In this document: one piece after another, positions 38,001-53,000 of the stretch
How positions within the stretch are numbered: position 1 is the stretch's first letter
Layout of the letters: each line of letters begins with the position of its first letter
Assembly: GCA_036971475.1 (NCBI GenBank)
Contig: JBAIZL010000027.1
Coordinates: 395,001 to 459,000, forward strand
Source: Prosapia bicincta
Taxonomy: Eukaryota > Arthropoda > Insecta > Hemiptera > Cercopidae
Length of the DNA: 64,000 nucleotides
Reading direction: 5' to 3'
Translations under genes and position numbers: made by a program
Notes under the pieces: model-generated
Database searches by the model: none
What the model was told of the DNA's origin: nothing
The model's input: the letters and a program-made list of their open reading frames with translations, nothing else

Positions 38001-41000
38001 CAGTAGGGATCACCTCATGGTTACAATTCGGGTGACCTGCGATCGCTGTTGAAGCTCATCCGTATAGTCATAGCGGGGAATACCAAAAGTAATAGTGGAT
38101 AATCCCAAGGATCGTGGATGAACACGAAATGACGTGGGTCGCTTCAGTAGGGATCACCTCATGGTTACAATTCGGGTGACCTACGATCGCTGTTGAAGCT
38201 CATCCGTATAGTCATAGCGGGGAATACCAAAAGTAATAGTGGATAATCCCAAGGATCGTGGATGAACACGAAGTGACGTGGGTCGCTTCAGTAGGGATCA
38301 CCTCATGGTTACAATTCGGGTGACCTACGATCGCTGTTGAAGCTCATCCGTATAGTCATAGCGGGGAATACCAAAAGTAATAGTGGATAATCCCAAGGAT
38401 CGTGGATGAACACGAAGTGACGTGGGTCGCTTCAGTAGGGATCACCTTATGGTTACAATTCGGGTGACCTACGATCGCTGTTGATGCTCGTCCGTATAGT
38501 CATAGCGGGGAATACCAAAAGTAATAGTGGATAATCCCAAGGATCGTGGATGAACACGAAGTGACGTGGGTCGCTTCAGTAGGGATCACCTCATGGTTAC
38601 AATTCGGGTGACCTACGATCGCTGTTGAAGCTCATCCGTATAGTCATAGCGGGGAATACCAAAAGTAATAGTGGATAATCCCAAGGATCGTGGATGAACA
38701 CGAAGTGACGTGGGTCGCTTCAGTAGGGATCACCTCATGGTTACAATTCGGGTGACCTACGATCGCTGTTGATGCTCATCCGTATAGTCATAGCGGGGAA
38801 TACCAAAAGTAATAGTGGATAATCCCAAGGATCGTGGATGAACACGAAGTGACGTGGGTCGCTTCAGTAGGGATCACCTCATGGTTACAATTCGGGTGAC
38901 CTACGATCGCTGTTGAAGCTCATCCGTATAGTCATAGCGGGGAATACCAAAAGTAATAGTGGATAATCCCAAGGATCGTGGATGAACACGAAGTGACGTG
39001 GGTCGCTTCAGTAGGGATCACCTCATGGTTACAATTCGGGTGACCTACGATCGCTGTTGATGCTCATCCGTATAGTCATAGCGGGGAATACCAAAAGTAA
39101 TAGTGGATAATCCCAAGGATCGTGGATGAACACGAAGTGACGTGGGTCGCTTCAGTAGGGATCACCTCATGGTTACAATTCGGGTGACCTACGATCGCTG
39201 TTGAAGCTCATCCGTGTAGTCATAGCGGGGAATACCAAAAGTAATAGTGGATAATCCCAAGGATCGTGGATGAACACGAAGTGACGTGGGTCGCTTCAGT
39301 AGGGATCACCTCATGGTTACAATTCGGGTGACCTACGATCGCTGTTGATGCTCATCCGTATAGTCATAGCGGGGAATACCAAAAGTAATAGTGGATAATC
39401 CCAAGGATCGTGGATGAACACGAAGTGACGTGGGTCGCTTCAGTAGGGATCACCTCATGGTTACAATTCGGGTGACCTACGATCGCTGTTGATGCTCATC
39501 CGTATAGTCATAGCGGGGAATACCAAAAGTAAATGTGGATAATCCCAAGGATCGTCGATGAACACGAAGTGACGTGGGTCGCTTCAGTAGGGATCACCTC
39601 ATGGTTACAATTCGGGTGACCTACGATCGCTGTTGATGCTCATCCGTATAGTCATAGCGGGGAATACAAAAAGTAAATGTGGATAATCCCAAGGATCGTG
39701 GATGAACACGAAGTGACGTGGGTCGCTTCAGTAGGGATCACCTCATGGTTACAATTCGGGTGACCTACGATCGCTGTTGAAGTTCATCCGTATAGTCATA
39801 GCGGGAATACCAAAAGTAATAGTGGATAATCCCAAGGATCGTGGATGAACACGAAGTGACGTGGGTCGCTTCAGTAGGGATCACCTCATGGTTACAATTC
39901 GGGTGACCTACGATCGCTGTTGAAGCTCATCCGTATAGTCATAGCGGGGAATACCAAAAGTAATAGTGGATAATCCCAAGGATCGTGGATGAACACGAAG
40001 TGACAATGGTCGCTTCAGTAGGGATCACCTCATGGTTACAATTCGGGTGACCTACGATCGCTGTTAATGCTCATCCGTATAGTCATAGCGGGGAATACCA
40101 AAAGTAATAGTGGATAATCCCAAGGATCGTGGATGAACACGAAGTGACGTGGGTCGCTTCAGTAGGGATCACCTCATGGTTACAATTCGGGTGACCTACG
40201 ATCGCTGTTGAAGCTCATCCGTATAGTCATAGCGGGGAATACCAAAAGTAATAGTGGATTATCCCAAGGATCGTGGATGAACACGAAGTGACGTGGGTCG
40301 CTTCAGTAGGGATCACCTCATGGTTACAATTCGGGTGACCTACGATCGCTGTTGAAGCTCATCCGTATAGTCATAGCGGGGAATACCAAAAGTAATAGTG
40401 GATAATCCCAAGGATCGTGGATGAACACGAAGTGACGTGGGTCGCTTCAGTAGGGATCACCTCATGGTTACAATTCGGGTGACCTACGATCGCTGTTGAA
40501 GCTCATCCGTATAGTCATAGCGGGGAATACCAAGAAGTAATAGTGGATAATCCCAAGGATCGTGGATGAACACGAAGTGACGTGGGTCGCTTCAGTAGGG
40601 ATCACCTCATGGTTACAATTCGGGTGACCTACGATCGCTGTTAATGCTCATCCGTATAGTCATAGCGGGGAATACCAAAAGTAATAGTGGATAATCCCAA
40701 GGATCGTGGATGAACACGAAGTGACGTGGGTCGCTTCAGTAGGGATCACCTCATGGTTACAATTCGGGTGACCTACGATCGCTGTTGAAGCTCATCCGTA
40801 TAGTCATAGCGGTGATTACCAAAAGTAATAGTGGATTATCTCAAGGATCGTGGATGAACACGAAGTGACGTGGGTCGCTTCAGTAGGGATCACCTCATGG
40901 TTACAATTCGGGTGACCTACGATCGCTGTTGAAGCTCATCCGTATAGTCATAGCGGGGAATACCAAAAGTAATAGTGGATAATCCCAAGGATCGTGGATG

Positions 41001-44000
41001 AACACGAAGTGACGTGGGTCGCTTCATTAGGGATCACCTCATGGTTACAATTCGGGTGACCTACGATCGCTGTTGAAGCTCATCCGTATAGTCATAGCGG
41101 GGAATACCAAAAGTAAATGTGGATAATCCCAAGGATCGAGGATGAACACGAAGTGACGTAGGTCGCTTCAGTAGGGATCACCTCATGGTTACAATTCGGG
41201 TGACCTACGATCGCTGTTGAAGCTCATCCGTATAGTCATAGCGGGAATACCAAAAGTAATAGTGGATAATCCCAAGGATCGTGGATGAACACGAAGTGAC
41301 GTGGGTCGCTTCAGTAGGGATCACCTCATGGTTACAATTCGGGTGACCTACGATCGCTGTTAATGCTCATCCGTATAGTCATAGCGGGGAATACCAAAAG
41401 TAATAGTGGATTATCCCAAGGATCGTGGATGAACACGAAGTGACGTGGGTCGCCTCAGTAGGGATCACCTCATGGTTACAATTCGGGTGACCTACGATCG
41501 CTGTTGAAGCTCATCCGTATAGTCATAGCGGGGAATACCAAAAGTAATAGTGGATAATCCCAAGGATCGTGGATGAGCACGAAGTGACGTGGGTCGCTTC
41601 AGTAGGGATCACCTCATGGTTACAATTCGGGTGACCTACGATCGCTGTTGATGCTCATCCGTATAGTCACAGCGGGGAATACCAAAAGTAATAGTGGATA
41701 ATCCCAAGGATCGTGGATGAACACGAAGTGACGTGGGTCGCTTCAGTAGGGATCACCTCATGGTTACAATTCGGGTGACCTACGATCGCTGTTGATGTTT
41801 ATCCGTATAGTCATAGCGGGGTATACCAAAAGTAATAGTGGATAATCCCAAGGATCGTGGATGAACACGAAGTGACGTGGGTCGCTTCAGTAGGGATCAC
41901 CTCATGGTTACAATTCGGGTGACCTACGATCGCTGTTGAAGCTCATCCGTATAGTCATAGCGGGGAATACCAAAAGTAATAGTGGATAAACTCATGGATC
42001 GTGGATGAACACGAAGTGACGTGGGTCGCTTCAGTAGGGATCACCTCATGGTTACAATTCGGATGACCTACGATCGCTGTTGATGCTCATCCGTGTAGTC
42101 ATAGCGGGGAATACCAAAAGTAATAGTGGATAATCCCAAGGATCGTGGATGAACACGAAGTGACGTGGGTCGCTTCAGTAGGGATCACCTCATGGTTACA
42201 ATTCGGGTGACCTACGATCGCTGTTGATGCTCATCCGTATAGTCATAGCGGGGAATACCAAAAGTAATAGTGGATAATCCCAAGTATCGTGGATGAACAC
42301 GAAGTGACGTGGGTCGCTTCAGTAGGGATCACCTCATGGTTACAATTCGGGTGACCTACGATCGCTGTTGAAGCTCATCCGTATAGTCATAGCGGGGAAT
42401 ACCAAAAGTAATAGTGGATAATCCCAAGGATCGTGGATGAACACGAAGTGACGTGGGTCGCTTCAGTAGGGATCACCTCATGGTTACAATTCGGGTGACC
42501 TACGATCGCTGTTGATGCTCATCCGTATAGTCATAGCGGGGAATACCAAAAGTAAATGTGGATAATCCCAAGGATCGTCGATGAACACGAAGTGACGTGG
42601 GTCGCTTCAGTAGGGATCACCTCATGGTTACAATTCGGGTGACCTACGATCGCTGTTGATGCTCATCCGTATAGTCATAGCGGGGAATACAAAAAGTAAA
42701 TGTGGATAATCCCAAGGATCGTGGATGAACACGAAGTGACGTGGGTCGCTTCAGTAGGGATCACCTCATGGTTACAATTCGGGTGACCTACGATCGCTGT
42801 TGAAGTTCATCCGTATAGTCATAGCGGGAATACCAAAAGTAATAGTGGATAATCCCAAGGATCGTGGATGAACACGAAGTGACGTGGGTCGCTTCAGTAG
42901 GGATCACCTCATGGTTACAATTCGGGTGACCTACGATCGCTGTTGAAGCTCATCCGTATAGTCATAGCGGGGAATACCAAAAGTAATAGTGGATTATCCC
43001 AAGGATCGTGGATGAACACGAAGTGACGTGGGTCGCTTCAGTAGGGATCACCTCATGGTTACAATTCGGGTGACCTACGATCGCTGTTGAAGCTCATCCG
43101 TATAGTCATAGCGGGGAATACCAAAGGTAATAGTGGATAATCCCAAGGATCGTGGATGAACACGAAGTGACGTGGGTCGCTTCAGTAGGGATCACCTCAT
43201 GGTTACAATTCGGGTGACCTACGATCGCTGTTGAAGCTCATCCGTATAGTCATAGCGGGGAATACCAAGAAGTAATAGTGGATAATCCCAAGGATCGTGG
43301 ATGAACACGAAGTGACGTGGGTCGCTTCAGTAGGGATCACCTCATGGTTACAATTCGGGTGACCTACGATCGCTGTTAATGCTCATCCGTATAGTCATAG
43401 CGGGGAATACCAAAAGTAATAGTGGATAATCCCAAGGATCGTGGATGAACACGAAGTGACGTGGGTCGCTTCAGTAGGGATCACCTCATGGTTACAATTC
43501 GGGTGACCTACGATCGCTGTTGAAGCTCATCCGTATAGTCATAGCGGTGATTACCAAAAGTAATAGTGGATTATCTCAAGGATCGTGGATGAACACGAAG
43601 TGACGTGGGTCGCTTCAGTAGGGATCACCTCATGGTTACAATTCGGGTGACCTACGATCGCTGTTGAAGCTCATCCGTATAGTCATAGCGGGGAATACCA
43701 AAAGTAATAGTGGATAATCCCAAGGATCGTGGATGAACACGAAGTGACGTGGGTCGCTTCATTAGGGATCACCTCATGGTTACAATTCGGGTGACCTACG
43801 ATCGCTGTTGAAGCTCATCCGTATAGTCATAGCGGGGAATACCAAAAGTAAATGTGGATAATCCCAAGGATCGAGGATGAACACGAAGTGACGTAGGTCG
43901 CTTCAGTAGGGATCACCTCATGGTTACAATTCGGGTGACCTACGATCGCTGTTGAAGCTCATCCGTATAGTCATAGCGGGAATACCAAAAGTAATAGTGG

Positions 44001-47000
44001 ATAATCCCAAGGATCGTGGATGAACACGAAGTGACGTGGGTCGCTTCAGTAGGGATCACCTCATGGTTACAATTCGGGTGACCTACGATCGCTGTTAATG
44101 CTCATCCGTATAGTCATAGCGGGGAATACCAAAAGTAATACTGGATAATCCCAAGGATCGTGGATGAACACGAAGTGACGCGGGTCGCTTCAGTAGGGAT
44201 CACCTCATGGTTACAATTCGGGTGACGTACGATCGCTGTTGAAGCTCATCCGTATAGTCATAGCGGGGAATACCAAAAGTAATAGTGGATTATCCCAAGG
44301 ATCGTGGATGAACACGAAGTGACGTGGGTCGCCTCAGTAGGGATCACCTCATGGTTACAATTCGGGTGACCTACGATCGCTGTTGAAGCTCATCCGTATA
44401 GTCATAGCGGGGAATACCAAAAGTAATAGTGGATAATCCCAAGGATCGTGGATGAACACGAAGTGACGTGGGTCGCTTCAGTAGGGATCACCTCATGGTT
44501 ACAATTCGGGTGACCTACGATCGCTGTTGAAGCTCATCCGTATAGTCATAGCGGGGAATACCAAAAGTAATAGTGGATAATCCCAAGGATCGTGGATGAG
44601 CACGAAGTGACGTGGGTCGCTTCAGTAGGGATCACCTCATGGTTACAATTCGGGTGACCTACGATCGCTGTTGATGCTCATCCGTATAGTCACAGCGGGG
44701 AATACCAAAAGTAATAGTGGATAATCCCAAGGATCGTGGATGAACACGAAGTGACGTGGGTCGCTTCAGTAGGGATCACCTCATGGTTACAATTCGGGTG
44801 ACCTACGATCGCTGTTGATGTTTATCCGTATAGTCATAGCGGGGTATACCAAAAGTAATAGTGGATAATCCCAAGGATCGTGGATGAACACGAAGTGACG
44901 TGGGTCGCTTCAGTAGGGATCACCTCATGGTTACAATTCGGGTGACCTACGATCGCTGTTGAAGCTCATCCGTATAGTCATAGCGGGGAATACCAAAAGT
45001 AATAGTGGATAAACTCAAGGATCGTGGATGAACACGAAGTGACGTGGGTCGCTTCAGTAGGGATCACCTCATGGTTACAATTCGGATGACCTACGATCGC
45101 TGTTGATGCTCATCCGTGTAGTCATAGCGGGGAATACCAAAAGTAATAGTGGATAATCCCAAGGATCGTGGATGAACACGAAGTGACGTGGGTCGCTTCA
45201 GTAGGGATCACCTCATGGTTACAATTCGGGTGACCTACGATCGCTGTTGATGCTCATCCGTATAGTCATAGCGGGGAATACCAAAAGTAATAGTGGATAA
45301 TCCCAAGTATCGTGGATGAACACGAAGTGACGTGGGTCGCTTCAGTAGGGATCACCTCATGGTTACAATTCGGGTGACCTACGATCGCTGTTGAAGCTCA
45401 TCCGTATAGTCATAGCGGGGAATACCAAAAGTAATAGTGGATAATCCCAAGGATCGTGGATGAACACGAAGTGACGTGGGTCGCTTCAGTAGGGATCACC
45501 TCATGGTTACAATTCGGGTGACCTACGATCGCTGTTAATGCTCATCCGTATAGTCATAGCGGGGAATACTAAAAGTAATAGTGGATAATCCCAAGGATCG
45601 TGGATGAACACGAAGTGACGTGGGTCGCTTCAGTAGGGATCACCTCATGGTTACAATTCGGGTGACCTACGATCGCTGTTGAAGCTCATCCGTATAGTCA
45701 TAGCGGGGAATACCAAAAGTAATAGTGGATTATCCCAAGGATCGTGGATGAACACGAAGTGACGTGGGTCGCTTCAGTAGGGATCACCTCATGGTTACAA
45801 TTCGGGTGACCTACGATCGCTGTTGAAGCACATCCGTATAGTCATAGCGGGGAATACCAAAAGTAATAGTGGATAATCCCAAGGATCGTGGATGAACACG
45901 AAGTAACGTGGGTCGCTTCAGTAGGGATCACCTCATGGTTACAATTCGGGTGACCTACGATCGCTGTTGAAGCTCATCCGTATAGTCATAGCGGGGAATA
46001 CCAAAAGTAATAGTGGATAATCCCAAGGATCGTGGATGAACACGAAGTGACGTGGGTCGCTTCAGTAGGGATCATCTCATGGTTACAATTCGGGTGACCT
46101 ACGATCGCTGTTGATGCTCATCCGTATAGTCATAGCGGGGAATACCAAAAGTAATAGTGGATAATCCCAAGGATCGTGGATGAACACGAAGTGACGTGGG
46201 TCGCTTCAGTAGGGATCACCTCATGGTTACAATTCGGGTGACCTACGATCGCTGTTGAAGCTCATCCGTATAGTCATAGCGGGGAATACCAAAAGTAATA
46301 GTGGATAATCCCAAGGATCGTGGATGAACACGAAGTGACGTGGGTCGCTTCAGTAGGGATCACCTCATGGTTACAATTCGGGTGACCTACGATCGCTGTT
46401 GATGCTCATCCGTATAGTCATAGCGGGGAATACCAAAAGTAATAGTGGATAATCCCAAGGATCGTGGATGAACACGAAGTGACGTGGGTCGCTTCAGTAG
46501 GGATCACCTCATGGTTACAATTCGGGTGACCTACGATCGCTGTTGAAGCTCATTTGTGTAGTCATAGCGGGGAATACCAAAAGTAATAGTGGATAATCCC
46601 AAGGATCGTGGATGAACACGAAGTGACGTGGGTCGCTTCAGTAGGGATCACCTCATGGTTACAATTCGGGTGACCTACGATCGCTGTTGATGCTCATCCG
46701 TATAGTCATAGCGGGGAATACCAAAAGTAATAGTGGATAATCCCAAGGATCGTGGATGAACACGAAGTGACGTGGGTCGCTTCAGTAGGGATCACCTCAT
46801 GGTTACAATTCGGGTGACCTACGATCGCTGTTGATGCTCATCCGTATAGTCATAGCGGGGAATACCAAAAGTAAATGTGGATAATCCCAAGGATCGTCGA
46901 TGAACACGAAGTGACGTGGGTCGCTTCAGTAGGGATCACCTCATGGTTACAATTCGGGTGACCTACGATCGCTGTTGATGCTCATCCGTATAGTCATAGC

Positions 47001-50000
47001 GGGGAATACAAAAAGTAATTGTGGATAATCCCAAGGATCGTGGATGAACACGAAGTGACGTGGGTCGCTTCAGTAGGGATCACCTCATGGTTACAATTCG
47101 GGTGACCTACGATCGCTGTTGAAGTTCATCCGTATAGTCATAGCGGGAATACCAAAAGTAATAGTGGATAATCCCAAGGATCGTGGATGAACACGAAGTG
47201 ACGTGGGTCGCTTCAGTAGGGATCACCTCATGGTTACAATTCGGGTGACCTACGATCGCTGTTGAAGCTCATCCGTATAGTCATAGCGGGGAATACCAAA
47301 AGTAATAGTGGATAATCCCAAGGATCGTGGATGAACACGAAGTGACGTGGGTCGCTTCAGTAGGGATCATCTCATGGTTACAATTCGGGTGACCTACGAT
47401 CGCTGTTGATGCTCATCCGTATAGTCATAGCGGGGAATACCAAAAGTAATAGTGGATAATCCCAAGGATCGTGGATGAACACGAAGTGACGTGGGTCGCT
47501 TCAGTAGGGATCACCTCATGGTTACAATTCGGGTGACCTACGATCGCTGTTGAAGCTCATCCGTATAGTCATAGCGGGGAATACCAAAAGTAATAGTGGA
47601 TAATCCCAAGGATCGTGGATGAACACGAAGTGACGTGGGTCGCTTCAGTAGGGATCACCTCATGGTTACAATTCGGGTGACCTACGATCGCTGTTGATGC
47701 TCATCCGTATAGTCATAGCGGGGAATACCAAAAGTAATAGTGGATAATCCCAAGGATCGTGGATGAACACGAAGTGACGTGGGTCGCTTCAGTAGGGATC
47801 ACCTCATGGTTACAATTCGGGTGACCTACGATCGCTGTTGAAGCTCATTTGTGTAGTCATAGCGGGGAATACCAAAAGTAATAGTGGATAATCCCAAGGA
47901 TCGTGGATGAACACGAAGTGACGTGGGTCGCTTCAGTAGGGATCACCTCATGGTTACAATTCGGGTGACCTACGATCGCTGTTGATGCTCATCCGTATAG
48001 TCATAGCGGGGAATACCAAAAGTAATAGTGGATAATCCCAAGGATCGTGGATGAACACGAAGTGACGTGGGTCGCTTCAGTAGGGATCACCTCATGGTTA
48101 CAATTCGGGTGACCTACGATCGCTGTTGATGCTCATCCGTATAGTCATAGCGGGGAATACCAAAAGTAAATGTGGATAATCCCAAGGATCGTCGATGAAC
48201 ACGAAGTGACGTGGGTCGCTTCAGTAGGGATCACCTCATGGTTACAATTCGGGTGACCTACGATCGCTGTTGATGCTCATCCGTATAGTCATAGCGGGGA
48301 ATACAAAAAGTAATTGTGGATAATCCCAAGGATCGTGGATGAACACGAAGTGACGTGGGTCGCTTCAGTAGGGATCACCTCATGGTTACAATTCGGGTGA
48401 CCTACGATCGCTGTTGAAGTTCATCCGTATAGTCATAGCGGGAATACCAAAAGTAATAGTGGATAATCCCAAGGATCGTGGATGAACACGAAGTGACGTG
48501 GGTCGCTTCAGTAGGGATCACCTCATGGTTACAATTCGGGTGACCTACGATCGCTGTTGAAGCTCATCCGTATAGTCATAGCGGGGAATACCAAAAGTAA
48601 TAGTGGATAATCCCAAGGATCGTGGATGAACACGAAGTGACATGGGTCGCTTCAGTAGGGATCACCTCATGGTTACAATTCGGGTGACCTACGATCGCTG
48701 TTAATGCTCATCCGTATAGTCATAGCGGGGAATACCAAAAGTAATAGTGGATAATCCCAAGGATCGTGGATGAACACGAAGTGACGTGGGTCGCTTCAGT
48801 AAGGATCACCTCATGGTTACAATTCGGGTGACCTACGATCGCTGTTGAAGCTCATCCGTATAGTCATAGCGGGGAATACCAAAAGTAATAGTGGATTATC
48901 CCAAGGATCGTGGATGAACACGAAGTGACGTGGGTCGCTTCAGTAGGGATCACCTCATGGTTACAATTCGGGTGACCTACGATCGCTGTTGAAGCTCATC
49001 CGTATAGTCATAGCTTGGAATACCAAAAGTAATAGTGGATAATCCCAAGGATCGTGGATGAACACGAAGTGACGTGGGTCGCTTCAGTAGGGATTACCTC
49101 ATGGTTACAATTCGGGTGACCTACGATCGCTGTTGAAGCTCATCCGTATAGTCATAGCGGGGAATACCAAGAAGTAATAGTGGATAATCCCAAGGATCGT
49201 GGATGAACACGAAGTGACGAGGGTCACTTCAGTAGGGATCACCTCATGGTTACAATTCGGGTGACCTACGATCGCTGTTGAAGCTCATCCGTATAGTCAT
49301 AGCGGGGAATACCAAAAGTAATAGTGGATAATCCCAAGGATTGTAGATGAACACGAAGTGACGTGGGTCGCTTCAGTAGGGATCACCTCATGGTTACAAT
49401 TCGGGTGACCTACGATCGCTGTTGAAGCTCATCCGTATAGTCATAGCGGGGAATACCAAAAGTAATAGTGGATAATCCCAAGGATCGTGGATGAACACGA
49501 AGTGACGTGGGTCGCTTCAGTAGGGATCACCTCATGGTTACAATTCGGGTGACCTACGATCGCTGTTAATGCTCATCCGTATAGTCATAGCGGGGAATAC
49601 CAAAAGTAATAGTGGATAATCCCAAGGATCGTGGATGAACACGAAGTGACGTGGGTCGCTTCAGTAGGGATCACCTCATGGTTACAATTCGGGTGACCTA
49701 CGATCGCTGTTGAAGCTCATCCGTATAGTCATAGCGGGGATTACCAAAAGTAATAGTGGATTATCTCAAGGATCGTGGATGAACACGAAGTGACGTGGGT
49801 CGCTTCAGTAGGGATCACCTCATGGTTACAATTCGGGTGACCTACGATCGCTGTTGAAGCTCATCCGTATAGTCATAGCGGGGAATACCAAAAGTAATAG
49901 TGGATAATCCCAAGGATCGTGGATGAACACGAAGTGACGTGGGTCGCTTCATTAGGGATCACCTCATGGTTACAATTCGGGTGACCTACGATCGCTGTTG

Positions 50001-53000
50001 AAGCTCATCCGTATAGTCATAGCGGGGAATACCAAAAGTAAATGTGGATAATCCCAAGGATCGAGGATGAACACGAAGTGACGTAGGTCGCTTCAGTAGG
50101 GATCACCTCATGGTTACAATTCGGGTGACCTACGATCGCTGTTGATGCTCATCCGTATAGTCATAGCGGGGAATACCAAAGTAATAGTGGATAATCCCAA
50201 GGATCGTGGATGAACACGAAGTGACGTGGGTCGCTTCAGTAGGGATCACCTCATGGTTACAATTCAGATGACCTACGATCGTTGTTGATGCTCATCCGTG
50301 TAGTCTAAGCGGGGAATACCAAAAGTAATAGTGGATAATCCCAAGGATCGTGGATGAACACGAAGTGACGTGGGTCGCTTCAGTAGGGATCACCTCATGG
50401 TTACAATTCGGGTGACCTACGATCGCTGTTGATGCTCATCCGTATAGTCATAGCGGGGAATACCAAAAGTAATAGTGGATAATTCCAAGGATCGTGGATG
50501 AACACGAAGTGACGTGGGTCGCTTCAGTAGGGATCACCTCATGGTTACAATTCGGGTGACCTACGATCGCTGTTGAAGTTCATCCGTATAGTCCTAGCGG
50601 GGAATAGCAAAAGTAATAGTGGATAATCCCAAGGATCGTGGATGAACACGAAGTGACGTGGGTCGCTTCAGTAGGGATCACCTCATGGTTACAATTCGGG
50701 TGACCTACGATCGCTGTTGATGCTCATCCGTATAGTCATAGCGGGGAATACCAAAAGTAATAGTGGATAATCCAAAGGATCGTGGATGAACACGAAGTGA
50801 CGTGGGTCGCTTCAGTAGGGATCACCTCATGGTTACAATTCGGGTGACCTACGGTCGCTGTTGATGCTCATCCGTATAGTCATAGCGGGGAATACCAAAA
50901 GTAATAGTGGATAATCCCAAGGATCGTGGATGAACACGAAGTGACGTGGGTCGCTTCAGTAGGGATCACCTCATGGTTACAATTCGGGTGACCTACGATC
51001 GCTGTTGAAGCTCATCCGTATAGTCATAGCGGGGAATACCAAAAGTAATAGTGGATAATCCCAAGGATCGTGGATGAACACGAAGTGACGTGGGTCGCTT
51101 CAGTAGGGATCACCTCATGGTTACAATTCGGGTGACCTACGATCGCTGTTGATGCTCATCCGTATAGTCATAGCGGGGAATACCAAAAGTAATAGTGGAT
51201 ATTCCCAAGGATCGTGGATGAACACGAAGTGACGTGGGTCGCTTCAGTAGGGATCACCTCATGGTTACAATTCGGGTGACCTACGATCGCTGTTGATGCT
51301 CATCCGTATAGTCATAGCGGGGAATACCAAAAGTAATAGTGGATAATCCCAAGGATCGTGGATGAACACGAAGTGACGTGGGTCGCTTCAGTAGGGATCA
51401 CCTCATGGTTACAATTCGGGTGACCTACGATCGCTGTTGAAGCTCATCCGTATAGTCATAGCGGGGAATAGCAAAAGTAATAGTGGATAATCCCAAGGAT
51501 CGTGGATGAACACGAAGTGACGTGGGTCGCTTCAGTAGGGATCACCTCATGGTTACAATTCGGGTGACCTACGATCGCTGTTGATGCTCGTCCGTATAGT
51601 CATAGCGGGGAATACCAAAAGTAATAGTGGATAATCCCATGGATCGTGGATGAACACGAAGTGACGTGGGTCGCTTCAGTAGGGATCACCTCATGGTTAC
51701 AATTCGGGTGACCTACGGTCGCTGTTGATGCTCATCCGTATAGTCATAGCGGGGAATACCAAAAGTAATAGTGGATAATCCCAAGGATCGTGGATGAACA
51801 CGAAGTGACGTGGGTCGCTTCAGTAGGGATCACCTCATGGTTACAATTCGGGTGACCTACGATCGCTGTTGAAGCTCATCCGTATAGTCATAGCGGGGAA
51901 TACCAAAAGTAATAGTGGATAATCCCAAGGATCGTGGATGAACACGAAGTAACGTGGGTCGCTTTAGTAGGGATCACCTCATGGTTACAATTCGGGTGAC
52001 CTACGATCGCTGTTGAAGCTCATCCGTATAGTCATAGCGGGGAATACCAAAAGTAATAGTGGATAATCCCAAGGATCGTGGATGAACACGAAGTGACGTG
52101 GGTCGCTTCAGTAGGGATCACCTCATGGTTACAATTCGGGTGACCTACGATCGCTGTTGAAGCTCATCCGTATAGTCATAGCGGGGAATACCAAAAGTAA
52201 TAGTGGATAATCCCAAGGATCGTGGATGAACACGAAGTGATGTGGGTCGCTTCAGTAGGGATCACCTCATGGTTACAATTTGATGACCTACGATCGCTGT
52301 TGATGCTCATCCGTGTAGTCATAGCGGGGAATACCAAAAGTAATAGCGGATAATCCCAAGGATCGTGGATGAACACGAAGTGACGTGGGTCGCTTCAGTA
52401 GGGATCACCTCATGGTTACAATTCGGGTGACCTACGATCGCTGTTGAAGCTCATCCGTATAGTCATAGCGGGGAATACCAAAAGTAATAGTGGATAATCC
52501 CAAGGATCGTGGATGAACACGAAGTGACGTGGGTCGCTTCAGTAGGGATCATCTCATGGTTACAATTCGGGTGACCTACGATCGCTGTTGATGCTCATCC
52601 GTATAGTCATAGCGGGGAATACCAAAAGTAATAGTGGATAATCCCAAGGATCGTGGATGAACACGAAGTGACGTGGGTCGCTTCAGTAGGGATCACCTCA
52701 TGGTTACAATTCGGATGACCTACGATCGCTGTTGATGCTCATCCGTATAGTCATAGCGGGGAATACCAAATGTAATAGTGGATAATCCCAAGGATCGTGG
52801 ATGAACACGAAGTGACGTGGGTCGCTTCAGTAGGGATCACCTCATGGTTACAATTCGGGTGACCTACGATCGCTGTTGAAGCTCATCCGTATATTCATAG
52901 CGGGGAATACCAAAAGTAATAGTGGATAATCCCAAGGATCGTGGATGAACACGAAGTGACGTGGGTCGCTTCAGTAGGGATCACCTCATGGTTACAATTC

